Assembly (NCBI GenBank): GCA_963743945.1
Contig: CAVURO010000009.1
Coordinates: 62,001-126,000 of the forward strand
Source of the DNA: JACOTK01 sp963743945
GTDB taxonomy: Bacteria; Actinomycetota; Acidimicrobiia; Acidimicrobiales; CADCSY01
DNA length: 64,000 bases
Direction: 5' to 3'
Every line of letters begins with the position of its first letter. Position 1 is the first letter of the stretch. Position numbers and translations under genes: made by a program. Shown here in pieces: positions 24,055 through 33,186 of the stretch. The notes under the pieces are model-generated. The model made no database searches. It saw nothing but the letters and a program-made list of their open reading frames with translations, and was not told where the DNA came from.

Positions 24055-25235
24055 GCGGTGCGCAGCCAGGCGATGGGTTGACTGGCGGTGACCCGCTCGC
24101 CGTCAACCGCGATGAGGCCCATGATGACGCCGGAGAAGCGGGACCGAACCTCGTCGCCACTGACGGTGCCGAGCAGTTCGCCCACCTCGATGTGGGAATC
24201 GGCCTGTGGGGTCCGCCAACGATCGGCGGGTTCGAAGACCCCCGCCGAAGGGCTCACGACGAGGCGTTCGGTCATGTAGAGGTGCTCACCTTCGTGCACC
24301 ACAGCGGTTCCGGTGGGCGAGCTCGCCAGCGTGGCCAGCAGCTTGTCGACGTCGTCGGGCACGCCGACGGTCGACAGCTTCGCGTGCGGTGCGATTCTCT
24401 TGACCATGCCGGTCAACACGGCGCCCGGGCCCAGCTCGACGAAGGTGGTGACGCCGTGGTCGACGAGGAGTTGGACGGACTGGCGCCAGCGCACGGGGCT
24501 GCACAGCTGGGCGGACAACAGACCCGCCCACTCGTCGGCGTCGGCATGCAGCCGGGCGTCGATGTTCGCCACCACGGCGACATCGGGGTTGCGCAGGGTC
24601 GCCTCGGCGATCGCCTTGCGAAGCTCGTCGCGAGCCGGCGCCATGAACGGGGTGTGAAAGGCCCCCCCGACCGGCAGCGGCATGACCTTCTTGGCGCCCA
24701 GCTCCTTCGCTGCGGCTCCTGCGGCGGTGACGGCATCGGCGGCGCCGGCGATCACCACCTGGCCGGGGGCGTTGAAGTTTGCGACCCAGACCTCGCCGTC
24801 GGCCCGACGACAGGCCGCATCGGCGTCATCGTCGTCGAGTCCGAGGATGGCCGCCATCGTTCCGGGGTTGTCGTCGGCAGCCTCCTGCATGGCCTCGCCC
24901 CGGGCAACGACGACCCGTACGCCATCGGCGAACGACAACGCCCCGGTGGCGGTGAGGGCGGTGTACTCGCCGAGACTGTGTCCGGCGCACAGCGCCGGGG
25001 TGACCCCCACGCGCTCGACGGCATCGAGGACCACGAGACTGAGAACAAAGGTGGTGAGCTGGGCATTTCTGGTCTGACGGAGCTCCTCGGCGTCTGCCTC
25101 GAGAAGCAATCGGGCGATGTCGCGGCCGGCGATCTCGGACGCCTCGGACACCAGCTCCCAGGAGGGATGATCAACCCAGGGGAGACCCATCTGGGGACGT
25201 TGCGACCCCTGTCCTGGAAATGTAAACGCGAGCAT
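24051..25235 (-). CDS. fabD: Malonyl-CoA:ACP transacylase with extra C-terminal domain
   Basis: Transfers malonyl from CoA to ACP. Residues 1-310 are a normal FabD: FTFPGQGSQ, nucleophile Ser87 in AGHSLGEYTAL, His194 in GGAFHTPFM and GPGAVLTGM. Unusually the protein runs to 394 residues; about residues 325-394 look like a biotinyl/lipoyl carrier fold (two pseudo-repeats, VVSPSAGVFEP... and VRSRFSGVIMGLIAVDGERV) but the MKM-type attachment lysine is replaced by a SGDE turn. The ATG at 25,235 is chosen because it begins the family N-terminus. First gene of the fab operon. Confidence 0.93.
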   Translation of the reverse strand: MLAFTFPGQGSQRPQMGLPWVDHPSWELVSEASEIAGRDIARLLLEADAEELRQTRNAQLTTFVLSLVVLDAVERVGVTPALCAGHSLGEYTALTATGALSFADGVRVVVARGEAMQEAADDNPGTMAAILGLDDDDADAACRRADGEVWVANFNAPGQVVIAGAADAVTAAGAAAKELGAKKVMPLPVGGAFHTPFMAPARDELRKAIAEATLRNPDVAVVANIDARLHADADEWAGLLSAQLCSPVRWRQSVQLLVDHGVTTFVELGPGAVLTGMVKRIAPHAKLSTVGVPDDVDKLLATLASSPTGTAVVHEGEHLYMTERLVVSPSAGVFEPADRWRTPQADSHIEVGELLGTVSGDEVRSRFSGVIMGLIAVDGERVTASQPIAWLRTA

Positions 25236-25304
25236 GCGGACCTTTCGGTTGCGGTCGAATCGTCTGACTCGGCCGCGGCTCAAGAGGTTTCATCGAGCCT
25301 GGAC

Positions 25305-25381
25305 TGGTGCTCCCGGTGGGATTCGAACCCACACTGGCGGTGGTTTGAGCACCGTGCCTCTGCCGGTTGGGCTACAGGAGC
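25305..25381 (-). tRNA. tRNA with CAA anticodon (Leu by anticodon, class I body)
   Basis: Read on the minus strand, a full cloverleaf forms: acceptor gctcctg/cgggagc, T8 and A9, D-stem gcc/ggc, anticodon stem cggtg/caccg with loop ctcaaac, T-arm gtggg/cccac with loop ttcgaat, discriminator A, and an encoded CCA. The anticodon is CAA, which reads UUG (Leu). The variable loop is only 5 bases (ccagt), whereas bacterial tRNA-Leu has a long variable arm. G21 replaces the usual A21. The tRNA is certain; the amino acid is not. It lies 70 bp upstream of fabD on the same strand. Confidence 0.9.
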
Positions 25382-25474
25382 AGTAATCCGATGGTAGTGG
25401 GCACTTACCCGTTCGATCGGCATGTTGCGGGGCGGGCTTCAGTCAAAATGCGAGCACGCCGGTGCGACAGCTTG

Positions 25475-26158
25475 TCAGCTTCTCATGTCCTGGGCGAGAT
25501 CGATGAGGAAGGGATTGAAGCGGCGCTCGTGGCCCAACCTGGTGGCGGGACCGTGACCCGGGAGGACATGGGTCTCGTCGTCGAGAGGAAAGATCTTCTC
25601 GGCCATCGAGGCCATGAGCTGGTCGAACGAGCCACCGGGCAGGTCCGTGCGCCCGATGGAGCCGGCGAAAAGGTGGTCCCCGCTGAAGAGGATCGGTGGC
25701 GCATCCTCGATCTCCAATTGCAGACACACCGATCCCTGCGTGTGGCCGGGGGTGTGCAGGCTGGTGAAGGTCATCCCGGCGCCCGAGACCCTGGTTCCGT
25801 CGTCGAGGCCCTCGATGATCTCGGGAGCCAGGAGATCCATGCCGCCAAGGAGGTCACCCATCTTTCCCGCCGCGGCGATCGGGTCGAGGAGCATGTGGCG
25901 GTCGTGATCATGGATGTGGACCGGCACCGGGTGGTCCTGCGCCCGGACGACCGTACCGATCCCACCAACGTGGTCGATGTGACCATGGGTGCTCAACAGG
26001 GCCACGAGGCGCAGCTCGAGCTCGGCGAGGCGGGCGATGATGGGTCCGGCATCGGGGGGAGCGTCGATCAGCACACACTCGCCACCGGGCCCCTGGGGGG
26101 CGACGATCCACGCATTCGTCTGGGCCAGCCACAGCGTCATGGGTTCGATGATGACCAT
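25475..26158 (-). CDS. Glyoxalase-II-like metallo-hydrolase
   Basis: A 227-residue MBL-fold enzyme of the hydroxyacylglutathione hydrolase branch. The metal motif STHGHIDHVGG lies near residue 65, followed by LHTPGHTQGSVCL, the bridging Asp in LFSGDHLFAGSIGRTDLPGG and HVLPGHGPAT. The GRTD motif is typical of glyoxalase-II-like and persulfide-type hydrolases. The ATG at 26,158 begins five bases after the malQ stop; a second ATG at 26,140 is possible. Natural substrate unknown. Confidence 0.88.
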   Translation of the reverse strand: MVIIEPMTLWLAQTNAWIVAPQGPGGECVLIDAPPDAGPIIARLAELELRLVALLSTHGHIDHVGGIGTVVRAQDHPVPVHIHDHDRHMLLDPIAAAGKMGDLLGGMDLLAPEIIEGLDDGTRVSGAGMTFTSLHTPGHTQGSVCLQLEIEDAPPILFSGDHLFAGSIGRTDLPGGSFDQLMASMAEKIFPLDDETHVLPGHGPATRLGHERRFNPFLIDLAQDMRS

Positions 26159-26162
26159 GGAC

Positions 26163-28052
26163 TCAGAGGCTATCGGGCCCCGGCTCGCCGTGATGGCTCG
26201 CCCTGGCGTGTCTGGAGCGTCTGGAGCGAAGCGCATCGACGACGCCCTGGACCCCGGGATGATCGGGGAGGTCCTCCACGGCGACGGGCAGCGCCAATGA
26301 CCAGTTCGGCCATTCGTCGACGGTGCCGGGCATGTTCGGCCGCTCGATCACCCCGAGGGCATCGTCGAGGGTGGCGACCACGAACTGTGAGGGCGCCGCC
26401 GCCAGGGCGGCGTAGGCGTGGGCGGCGACGTCGATGGGCGACGTGGCGGCCGGACAGTCGACGAGCTCGATCAGCTTGCGGCTGATCGCCTCCTCACCCT
26501 CCTCGTTGGGGTGCAAGCCGAGCTCTCGCTGCGCCTCGAGGTCCTTGCCGGTCCATCGCCCGGCAATGGTGGGAAGGTCGTGGGTGGAGATGGCGGCGAG
26601 GGCCTGATCGGGGTATTCGGCGATGGGACCGGCCTCGAACCAGAACAGTCGGTAGGACAACATGTTGCGGCGGGCGAGTTGGTTCCGTACGTCGTCCTCG
26701 ACGGTGCCGAGATCCTCACCGACCACGAACGCGCCGGCCCGATGGCTCTCGAGTGCGACGAGGTCCAGCAGCTCCGAAGCGTGGTAGCGGACGAAGGCGC
26801 CATCGGAAGCGCCTGCGCCGGAAGGAATCCAGAACAGTCGGAACAACCCCATGACGTGATCGATCCGCAGCCCGCCGACGTGACGGAACGCCGAGCGCAG
26901 TGTCTGGATGAAGGGCTCGTAGCCGGCGGCACGCAGCCGGTGCGGGACGAAGGGAGGGAGTCCCCAGTTCTGCCCCTGGGTGTTGAACTCATCGGGAGGA
27001 GCACCCACGTCCATGTCGAGCGCGAGCAGATCCTGCCAGGCCCACGCGTCCGCTCCGCCCGGATCGACCCCGATGGCGAGATCGCCCATGATCGGAAGGT
27101 GGGCGCCCGCCTCGGCCAGTTGCTCGTCGAGTTGCCATTGGAGCCAGCAGTGAAATCTGACGGCGGCGCCCATCTCCGCGGCGAGGTCACGCACGGAGCT
27201 TCCATCCGGGCGGCGCAACGCCTTGGGCCACTGTCGCCAGTCGTTTCCGTGGATCTCCGCAATGGCGCAATAGGTGGCGTAGTCGAGCAGGCCCTCTCCC
27301 TCCTGTTCGACATAGGTGTCCAGACGGCTGTCGCCCTCCTGGGAGTGCGAGAAGCATTGCTCGAGCACGTCACGTTTCAGCGTCCACACCCTGTCGCGAT
27401 CGATCTGGCGCAGGTGATTGAGCGCGTGACCGGCGTTCGCCGCAGTGGTCAGTGTGTCGCCCATGGACTCGGCCCCGGGCACGTCCTCGACACGGAGGTA
27501 GAGGGGATTGCGATAGCGGCGGCTGGACGGGTAGTACGGGCTCGGCTGTTGCGGGTTGGTCGGCCCGGAGGCGTGGAGCGGATTCACCCCGAGGACGCCC
27601 GCGCCCTCCCCGGCGGCCCACTCGCCGAGCGTCCCGAGATCACCGAGGTCGCCGATGCCCCAGCTTCGCCGCGATCGGGTGGCATAGAGCTGGACCGACC
27701 AGCCCCACGCGTACTCGTGATGCGGGTGGCATCGGCTCGGGCTGACCACGAGGCGGGTCGCCGGCCCGCCGTCCCGGGGTCGCAGCTCGTGGTATCCCGG
27801 GGGGACATCGGGGGGAAGCGCCTCGATGCCGGCGAGCGTGGTGCCGTCCTCGAGCACGAGGTCGCAGGAATCGCGGAGGAACTCGCCGTGCCCTGCCTGG
27901 ACGAACCACAGGGGCGCACCCTCGGGCGGCGCCTTCCGATCGGTGGCGCCCATGGCATGCGCGATGCTGTCGAGCGATGCAGCGGGAGGTTCGCACCAGA
28001 CGCCCATGGCGTTCCAGTAACCGTCGTCGATGCCCCATGCCGCCCGGTCCAT
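26163..28052 (-). CDS. malQ: 4-alpha-glucanotransferase (amylomaltase)
   Basis: GH77 enzyme that transfers maltodextrin segments between glucan chains. The 629 residues include WGIGDLGDLGTLGEWA, NPLHASGP, SPYYPSSRRYRNPLYL, the nucleophile region GGLRIDHVMGLFRLFW, the acid/base Glu in VVGEDLGTV and a STHDLPTIAG motif. An N-terminal region of about 110 residues precedes the barrel, as in actinobacterial MalQ. It is co-oriented with the hydrolase that follows. Confidence 0.95.
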   Translation of the reverse strand: MDRAAWGIDDGYWNAMGVWCEPPAASLDSIAHAMGATDRKAPPEGAPLWFVQAGHGEFLRDSCDLVLEDGTTLAGIEALPPDVPPGYHELRPRDGGPATRLVVSPSRCHPHHEYAWGWSVQLYATRSRRSWGIGDLGDLGTLGEWAAGEGAGVLGVNPLHASGPTNPQQPSPYYPSSRRYRNPLYLRVEDVPGAESMGDTLTTAANAGHALNHLRQIDRDRVWTLKRDVLEQCFSHSQEGDSRLDTYVEQEGEGLLDYATYCAIAEIHGNDWRQWPKALRRPDGSSVRDLAAEMGAAVRFHCWLQWQLDEQLAEAGAHLPIMGDLAIGVDPGGADAWAWQDLLALDMDVGAPPDEFNTQGQNWGLPPFVPHRLRAAGYEPFIQTLRSAFRHVGGLRIDHVMGLFRLFWIPSGAGASDGAFVRYHASELLDLVALESHRAGAFVVGEDLGTVEDDVRNQLARRNMLSYRLFWFEAGPIAEYPDQALAAISTHDLPTIAGRWTGKDLEAQRELGLHPNEEGEEAISRKLIELVDCPAATSPIDVAAHAYAALAAAPSQFVVATLDDALGVIERPNMPGTVDEWPNWSLALPVAVEDLPDHPGVQGVVDALRSRRSRHARASHHGEPGPDSL

Positions 28053-28082
28053 GGCTGCAGCTTAGAAGTCCTGCGGAACGGT

Positions 28083-28592
28083 TCACGACGGCCGACTGAT
28101 GCCGTGACCTGCCGCCACGCGCGGTGGCCGTCGCCGTGATATCCACACGGCGAGAGAGCACGAGGTGACGCACACCGCCACGACATACACGGCAAGGCCG
28201 CGGCCGTAGTTCCGGGCCAGAAGCGAGGGGACCGTCGGATTGCGGCCGTAGCCGGCCACGAACGGCCAGGAGAAGGCGACGAGGATGCCGCAGGTGATCA
28301 AGGCCCAGCGCACGACGGGCCAGATTGTCGGTGGGCTGATCCTGCGCAACGTCGATCCTGCTGCGAACACCACGGGTGCGAACAGCAGGTCATGGGCAAG
28401 GGCTCCCCCGATCACCCATCGAGCCAACTCGAGGGGGTGCGTTCCATGACGGTTGTTCAGCGCGCCGACGATGCCCACGAGCATGAAGGGTGCTCCGATC
28501 AGCATTCCGATGAGGAGGCCCCGGAAGGAACTCAAGCCACCCTTGTCGCCGGGGCCACCGGTGTCCGCGGGCAGAGGCGCAGGTTGGCTCAT
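28083..28592 (-). CDS. Polytopic membrane protein, Moco-cluster partner
   Basis: A 169-residue membrane protein with four to five helices (FRGLLIGMLIGAPFMLVGIVG, ALAHDLLFAPVVFAAG, WALITCGILVAFSWPFVAGY, YVVAVCVTSCSLAVWI). I do not recognise a named family. The ATG overlaps the stop of the molybdopterin oxidoreductase gene (ATGA), so it is probably made with it and may be its membrane partner; that is inference. The C-terminal tail is basic. Confidence 0.75.
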   Translation of the reverse strand: MSQPAPLPADTGGPGDKGGLSSFRGLLIGMLIGAPFMLVGIVGALNNRHGTHPLELARWVIGGALAHDLLFAPVVFAAGSTLRRISPPTIWPVVRWALITCGILVAFSWPFVAGYGRNPTVPSLLARNYGRGLAVYVVAVCVTSCSLAVWISRRRPPRVAAGHGISRPS

Positions 28593-29815
28593 CGCACCAC
28601 GATCCGTCCCACCCATTTGGTTTGCAGCACGCCGGGTCGATTGGGGCCGATGAGGCGAGCGGGCCGACCGTGGTCGACGTGGAGCTCCTCGCCGTTGAGA
28701 TCGAGTGCCAGCAAGGTGTCGGGATCGCTGATCTGGCCTCGATTCAGCCTCGATGTCCGATACCCGCCCTTGGGTTGGAGCGAGATGATCGTTGCCCGGG
28801 CGCCATTGCGGGCACCCGCCCTGGCGAGCAGATCTCGAATGGGAACCCCCGTCCACGTGGCGTCGGCGCTCCAACCTTCCACACAGGCGATCGGCAGGAC
28901 GGCCTCGTGTTGGGGCATGGAGCGGAGGTCATCGATGGTGAGGCGCAGCGGACGCGCCACCCGGCCGTCGACGATCAACTCGTACGGGGCAGCGGCGAGG
29001 ATGGGGAGCACGCCCGCGCCTTCAGCCGACTTGTTGACCGGTATGCCCTGTGGTCCGTCGTCGGGGCGGCGCTGTGCGAGGGCGGAGATCCAACTGAGCG
29101 GCCGGACCGTGTTGCCGGCCGTCGCAAGGAAGAGCACGCCGGACGTTGCGGCGACGCCGGTCAGGAATGCCCGACGCTGATGGGCGGCCGTTGAGGTGGG
29201 TCCGCCGTCCAGCGGCGCGTCCAGCGCCGCCTCGGAAGAGCCCAGTGCCTCGCGGGTGGTTGCCCATTTCGCGCCGATGTGGGTGATCAGGCCGCCGATC
29301 GTGATCCACGCAACGGCGTAATGAGCCTGGGGAAAGTTGAAGGTCCACGGGTACCAGCGCGCGACGTTGGCGGTGCCCGAGAAGAGCATGAAGATGCTCC
29401 CGCCCACCAGTGGGAGCAGGGCGAGGCGCTCGATGCCGTGAGCAATCGATCGTGCCGGTGGCCAGGAGACCAGGTGGGGGAAGACCACCCAGAGCTTTGC
29501 CGACAACAGCGGGATGGAGGCGATGCCGGTCAGCACGTGCAAACCCTGGGTGACGCGGTAGAGGCCTGCCGGGCGCGCGGGCCAGGCGAACCAGGAGGGT
29601 TCGTGCTGGGCGAGGTGCGAGAGGAGCCCCGTCACGAAGCACACCGAGAAGGCGATGCCCAGAGCCGCGCCCAGCATGGCGGCGGTTCGAGGCTCGTGGA
29701 TCGGGCTGGTGAAGGATCGTCCGAGCGCCTCGGCGCTCGCCTCGGCAAGCTCGGCGGTCCGCACGAGCCGTGATCGATCCGAGCCGGGTGTACCCGATGT
29801 CGGCGCCGGACTCAT
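28589..29815 (-). CDS. Membrane molybdopterin-dependent oxidoreductase
   Basis: A 408-residue two-part protein. The first 200 residues are a four-helix cytochrome b561-like membrane module with several His (LLSHLAQHEPSW, GLYRVTQGLHVLTG, FNFPQAHYAVAW, ITHIGAKW). After an RRAFLTG motif and another helix, the C-terminal half is a sulfite-oxidase-family domain: YELIVDGRVARPLRLTIDDLRSMPQ, then the Cys ligand of molybdenum in LPIACVEGWSAD, and PNRPGVLQTKWVGRI. The domain probably faces outside. The electron donor and substrate are unknown. It overlaps both neighbours by four bases. Confidence 0.9.
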   Translation of the reverse strand: MSPAPTSGTPGSDRSRLVRTAELAEASAEALGRSFTSPIHEPRTAAMLGAALGIAFSVCFVTGLLSHLAQHEPSWFAWPARPAGLYRVTQGLHVLTGIASIPLLSAKLWVVFPHLVSWPPARSIAHGIERLALLPLVGGSIFMLFSGTANVARWYPWTFNFPQAHYAVAWITIGGLITHIGAKWATTREALGSSEAALDAPLDGGPTSTAAHQRRAFLTGVAATSGVLFLATAGNTVRPLSWISALAQRRPDDGPQGIPVNKSAEGAGVLPILAAAPYELIVDGRVARPLRLTIDDLRSMPQHEAVLPIACVEGWSADATWTGVPIRDLLARAGARNGARATIISLQPKGGYRTSRLNRGQISDPDTLLALDLNGEELHVDHGRPARLIGPNRPGVLQTKWVGRIVVR

Positions 29816-30417
29816 CGCCGAACCAATGTTGCGAACCAGCGGGCATCAGTCGCGTGAAGGCGGAGGAGGTCGAGTCCTGCCATCGCGGCAAAGCCACCGA
29901 TGGCGTCCGCACCGACCGTGGCCCAGGGGAACCAGGGCCCGACTGCCGGACAACGTCCGTTCCCGTCGCCCGAGGCCTCGATGCGGACCGTCAGCATCTC
30001 GGTGGGCTGATGGGGCGCCTCCACCTCGACGAGTGCTTGGCCACCCGGACGAAGCAGATCATGCAGTCGTCCGAGGAGCGCGACCGGGTCGCCACCGATG
30101 CCGATGTTGCCGTCGAGCAGGAGGGCGGCGCCCCAACGACCCCGCCCGGGGAGGTCGTCAAAGACGGAACGCTGGAGTACCGGAGCACCACGAGCCGCTG
30201 TCTCGGCCACGGCCTCATGGGAAGGGTCGATCCCCAGGACAACGCGCCCGGATGCCGCCAGCGCGGTGGTGAGGCGTCCGGGCCCACAGCCGATGTCGAT
30301 CACCGGGTCCGCAAGGCCGGCGAGCAGGGCCAGCTCGGCGTCGTTCGGATGATCACGCCACCGATGGAGATGAAGAGGGATGATCGTGCCCGTTCCTGCC
30401 CTCAGGCAAACGGTCAT
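29812..30417 (-). CDS. Class I SAM-dependent methyltransferase
   Basis: A 201-residue methyltransferase with motif I VIDIGCGPGRLTTAL near residue 45, motif II-like GIDPSHEAV, a catalytic-region LLLDGNIGIGG, and RPGGQALVEVEAP. Substrate unknown. Its stop overlaps the oxidoreductase start and its start overlaps the CofC-like gene stop, so four genes are coupled on this strand. Confidence 0.88.
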   Translation of the reverse strand: MTVCLRAGTGTIIPLHLHRWRDHPNDAELALLAGLADPVIDIGCGPGRLTTALAASGRVVLGIDPSHEAVAETAARGAPVLQRSVFDDLPGRGRWGAALLLDGNIGIGGDPVALLGRLHDLLRPGGQALVEVEAPHQPTEMLTVRIEASGDGNGRCPAVGPWFPWATVGADAIGGFAAMAGLDLLRLHATDARWFATLVRR

Positions 30418-31034
30418 GCCGGCGTGCTCGCGATCAGATCGATCTCCCTGGCGAAGCGCGTCCGGGGCGCGGTCCGGGCAACCGAGAGAGCAGCGGGCCA
30501 GGAGTCGAAATCGGCCAGCTCCATGAGCATCTCGGTGCGGTGGCCGCGCTCACGGAGTCGGGCAAGTTGCAGGGCCCCGGTGTCGTGGCGGCTGGTCGGA
30601 ATGCCAAGCACCACGTCCGGGTCCGGCCGGCTCATGCCGAGTGCCCACCAGCCGCCATCCTCCGCCGGTCCGAGTACCGCGTCGACGCCGGCCTTTTCCA
30701 GCGTGCGGAACGCATCTCGGATCAGAGCGGTGGTGATCTGGGGGGTGTCCATCCCGATCTGGAGGGTGGGACCGGTCATGTGTGACCAGGCATGAGCAAG
30801 GCGCCGATCAAACGTTCCACGCCCTTGGGCAACGAGCTCAACCCCGTGCGGAAGCCAGGGGCCGGGCTCGCCGTCGAGGGCCAACACCACCCGATCGGCC
30901 CCTGTTGCCAGCATGACCTCGAGCGTGTCCATCAACGCTGCCGTGGCCAGCTGCGCTGCCTGCATCGGCGTGCAGGGCGGACACAGCCGCGTCTTGACGT
31001 GGCCTGCCCGGGGCTCCTTGGCGAGAAGCAGCAT
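30414..31034 (-). CDS. CofC-like glycosyltransferase (DUF2064 / TIGR04282 type)
   Basis: A 206-residue nucleotidyl/glycosyl-transferase-like protein. LLAKEPRAGHVKTRLCPP at the N-terminus, QIGMDTPQITTALI with the DxP-type metal motif, and GPAEDGGWWALG are the signatures of the rSAM/selenodomain-associated transferase 1 family. Such proteins usually pair with a GT2 enzyme, as with the gene at 35,757. The start is uncertain: ATG 31,034 or GTG 31,040. It faces the response regulator gene across a 111-bp shared promoter region. Confidence 0.85.
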   Translation of the reverse strand: MLLLAKEPRAGHVKTRLCPPCTPMQAAQLATAALMDTLEVMLATGADRVVLALDGEPGPWLPHGVELVAQGRGTFDRRLAHAWSHMTGPTLQIGMDTPQITTALIRDAFRTLEKAGVDAVLGPAEDGGWWALGMSRPDPDVVLGIPTSRHDTGALQLARLRERGHRTEMLMELADFDSWPAALSVARTAPRTRFAREIDLIASTPA

Positions 31035-31145
31035 CTCCACACCGGCATTTGTATCGGAGGTCGAGGTCCGGTGGCGCTCATTTCGCCTTACGGTTTGCGA
31101 AACTCTCGGACCCGTCCGGCGTTCGGGAAATGGCCGGAGGTTACG

Positions 31146-31886
31146 ATGCCGCCCATGCAGGTTGGCACGCAGCGAATCCTGGTGGTCGATGACGACCCTA
31201 CGATCGTCGACGTCGTCGGCAAGTATCTGCTGCGGGAGGGATTTCTGGTCCAGTCCTCGGGAGACGGTCGTGAGGCGTTGCAGCTCGCCCTGGAGAACCC
31301 GCCGGATCTGGTGATCCTCGACTTGATGTTGCCCGGCATGGGTGGATTGGAGGTCTGTCGGCGGTTGCGGGCGTTGGCCCCGGTGCCGGTCATCATGCTC
31401 ACGGCTCGCAGCGACGAGGCGGAGCGGATCATCGGGCTGGAGCTCGGCGCCGACGACTATGTTGCCAAGCCCTTCTCGCCGAAGGAGTTGGTGGCCAGAG
31501 CCCGCGCCGTGCTTCGGCGGTCCACGGGGCCATTGTCCCCGGTGGGTTCGAATGCCCCCACCGTCCTCGTCGACGGCGACCTTCGCGTCGATGTTGCCGC
31601 CCGGGAGGTCCTGGTCGGTGGCGACGTGGTGACGTTGACACCTCGCGAGCTCGAGTTGCTGGTTTACCTGATGCGTCACCCGCGTCAGGCGTTCCGTCGG
31701 GAGGAGCTGCTCGAGGCGGTGTGGGGCTTTCGCCATGGGGACACCTCCACGGTCACCGTCCATGTGCGACGACTCAGGGAGAAGATCGAGTTGAATGCGG
31801 CAAACCCGCTTCGTATCGCAACCGTCTTCGGCACCGGGTACCGCTGGGAGGGCATCGCCACCCCGGGAAGGGATCTCGAATCGTGA
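31146..31886 (+). CDS. OmpR/PhoB-type response regulator
   Basis: A 246-residue two-component regulator. The receiver domain shows VVDDDPTIVD, phospho-acceptor Asp in VILDLMLPGMGG, the switch MLTARSD and YVAKPFSPKEL. The C-terminal winged helix has LTPRELELLVYLMRHPRQAF, REELLEAVWGF and TVTVHVRRLREKIE. The ATG has GGAGG five bases upstream of ttacg. It is followed by its sensor kinase. Location beside the minus-strand transferase genes suggests it controls this cluster, which is inference. Confidence 0.95.
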   Translation: MPPMQVGTQRILVVDDDPTIVDVVGKYLLREGFLVQSSGDGREALQLALENPPDLVILDLMLPGMGGLEVCRRLRALAPVPVIMLTARSDEAERIIGLELGADDYVAKPFSPKELVARARAVLRRSTGPLSPVGSNAPTVLVDGDLRVDVAAREVLVGGDVVTLTPRELELLVYLMRHPRQAFRREELLEAVWGFRHGDTSTVTVHVRRLREKIELNAANPLRIATVFGTGYRWEGIATPGRDLES

Positions 31887-31903
31887 GGGTCGGAGGAGCG
31901 CTT

Positions 31904-33052
31904 GTGAACGCGGCATGGAGAGGCAAGGTCGTGTCGCGGCAACGAGCCCTGGTTGTTGTGGGCGCGACGGGAGGGGCATTTCTGGTGGCGATCGCCGCAG
32001 GGATCCCGACCGATGATGCCGTGCAGCTCGTGGCCCTGTCGTTCGGGGGAGCCCTGACGGCCTACGTGCTCGGGACGCTCGCGCTGCGTTCGTTGGGCTC
32101 GTCGGCCGCCGGCACGCTCAGGACGGGCCCTCTTGTTGTGGCGTTGATCCCGCTGCTCAGCCTCATGGTGGGAACGGTTGCGGCCGCACGAGCGATGTTC
32201 GTCTCGACCCATGATCTGTCCGCCCTCATGGTGGTGATCGTCGGCTCGAGCGGCGCCGGCGTGTTGGGGGCATTGGCGCTCGCCCGTGAGCTCGATGCTG
32301 CTCGGCGACTCGCAGCCGAGGCGGAGCACAGGGAGCGCATGATCGAGAAGTCCCGCTGCGAGCTGATCGCCTGGATCTCCCACGACCTGCGAACCCCTCT
32401 TGCGGGAATTCGTGCGATGTCCGAGGCGCTCGAGGACGGCGTGGTCTCGGATGACGATGCGGTTCGGGGTTACTACGGCGCCCTGATTCGAGAGGCAGAT
32501 CGACTTGCACGCCTGGTCGATGATCTCTTCGAGCTGTCCCGTGCCCAGGCCATGCAGGCCAACATCTTGCGATTGACCAAGGAACGGGTGTCGCTGAGTG
32601 AGCTTGTCGCCGACGCCATGGCGGCAGCAGTGTTCGTTGCCGAATCGAAGGGCATCGACCTGAGAAGCGACATCGACGACCGTGGTGGCCAGGTCCTGGT
32701 CTCGAACCGCGAGATGGTGCGGGTGGTGCACAACCTGTTGGACAACGCCATGCGTCACACGCCGGTCGGTGGCCTGGTGTCGATTGACGTCGGTTGTCTC
32801 GACGGTCACGGGGTCATCTCGGTGCGCGACCAGTGTGGGGGCATCGGCGATCACGACATCGACCGGGTCTTCGATCTCGCCTACCGGGGAGACCCGGCGC
32901 GGTCTCCCGTCGATGATGGGGGCGGGGGCCTCGGGCTGGCCATCGCCCGCGGGTTCGTCGAGGCCCACGAGGGTGATATCTGCGTGCAGAACGAGGGCGA
33001 CGGGTGCCGCTTCGTCGTCAGAGTGCCACTCGCCGACCAACCGTCGTCGTGA
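31904..33052 (+). CDS. Sensor histidine kinase
   Basis: A 382-residue membrane kinase that should phosphorylate the preceding regulator. Four hydrophobic stretches fill about residues 14-135 with only short loops, so it may sense membrane or intracellular signals. The catalytic part has the H-box CELIAWISHDLRTPLAG, the N-box VVHNLLDNAMRHTP, and the G-box GGGGLGLAIARG. No HAMP domain is evident. The GTG at 31,904 has GGAGGA upstream; a GTG overlapping the regulator stop at 31,883 is possible. Confidence 0.93.
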   Translation: MNAAWRGKVVSRQRALVVVGATGGAFLVAIAAGIPTDDAVQLVALSFGGALTAYVLGTLALRSLGSSAAGTLRTGPLVVALIPLLSLMVGTVAAARAMFVSTHDLSALMVVIVGSSGAGVLGALALARELDAARRLAAEAEHRERMIEKSRCELIAWISHDLRTPLAGIRAMSEALEDGVVSDDDAVRGYYGALIREADRLARLVDDLFELSRAQAMQANILRLTKERVSLSELVADAMAAAVFVAESKGIDLRSDIDDRGGQVLVSNREMVRVVHNLLDNAMRHTPVGGLVSIDVGCLDGHGVISVRDQCGGIGDHDIDRVFDLAYRGDPARSPVDDGGGGLGLAIARGFVEAHEGDICVQNEGDGCRFVVRVPLADQPSS

Positions 33053-33186
33053 CCATGGAGGTCCGTCCCCAACGCGAACCCTGCCGGCGAGGTCGCCGTC
33101 GACAGGAGGCAGGTGGACGCGCGAACCATTTGGCCGCCCATCGATGAATCCCGGTCAGAGGCCCTGATACGTCTCAGAGATTCAGC

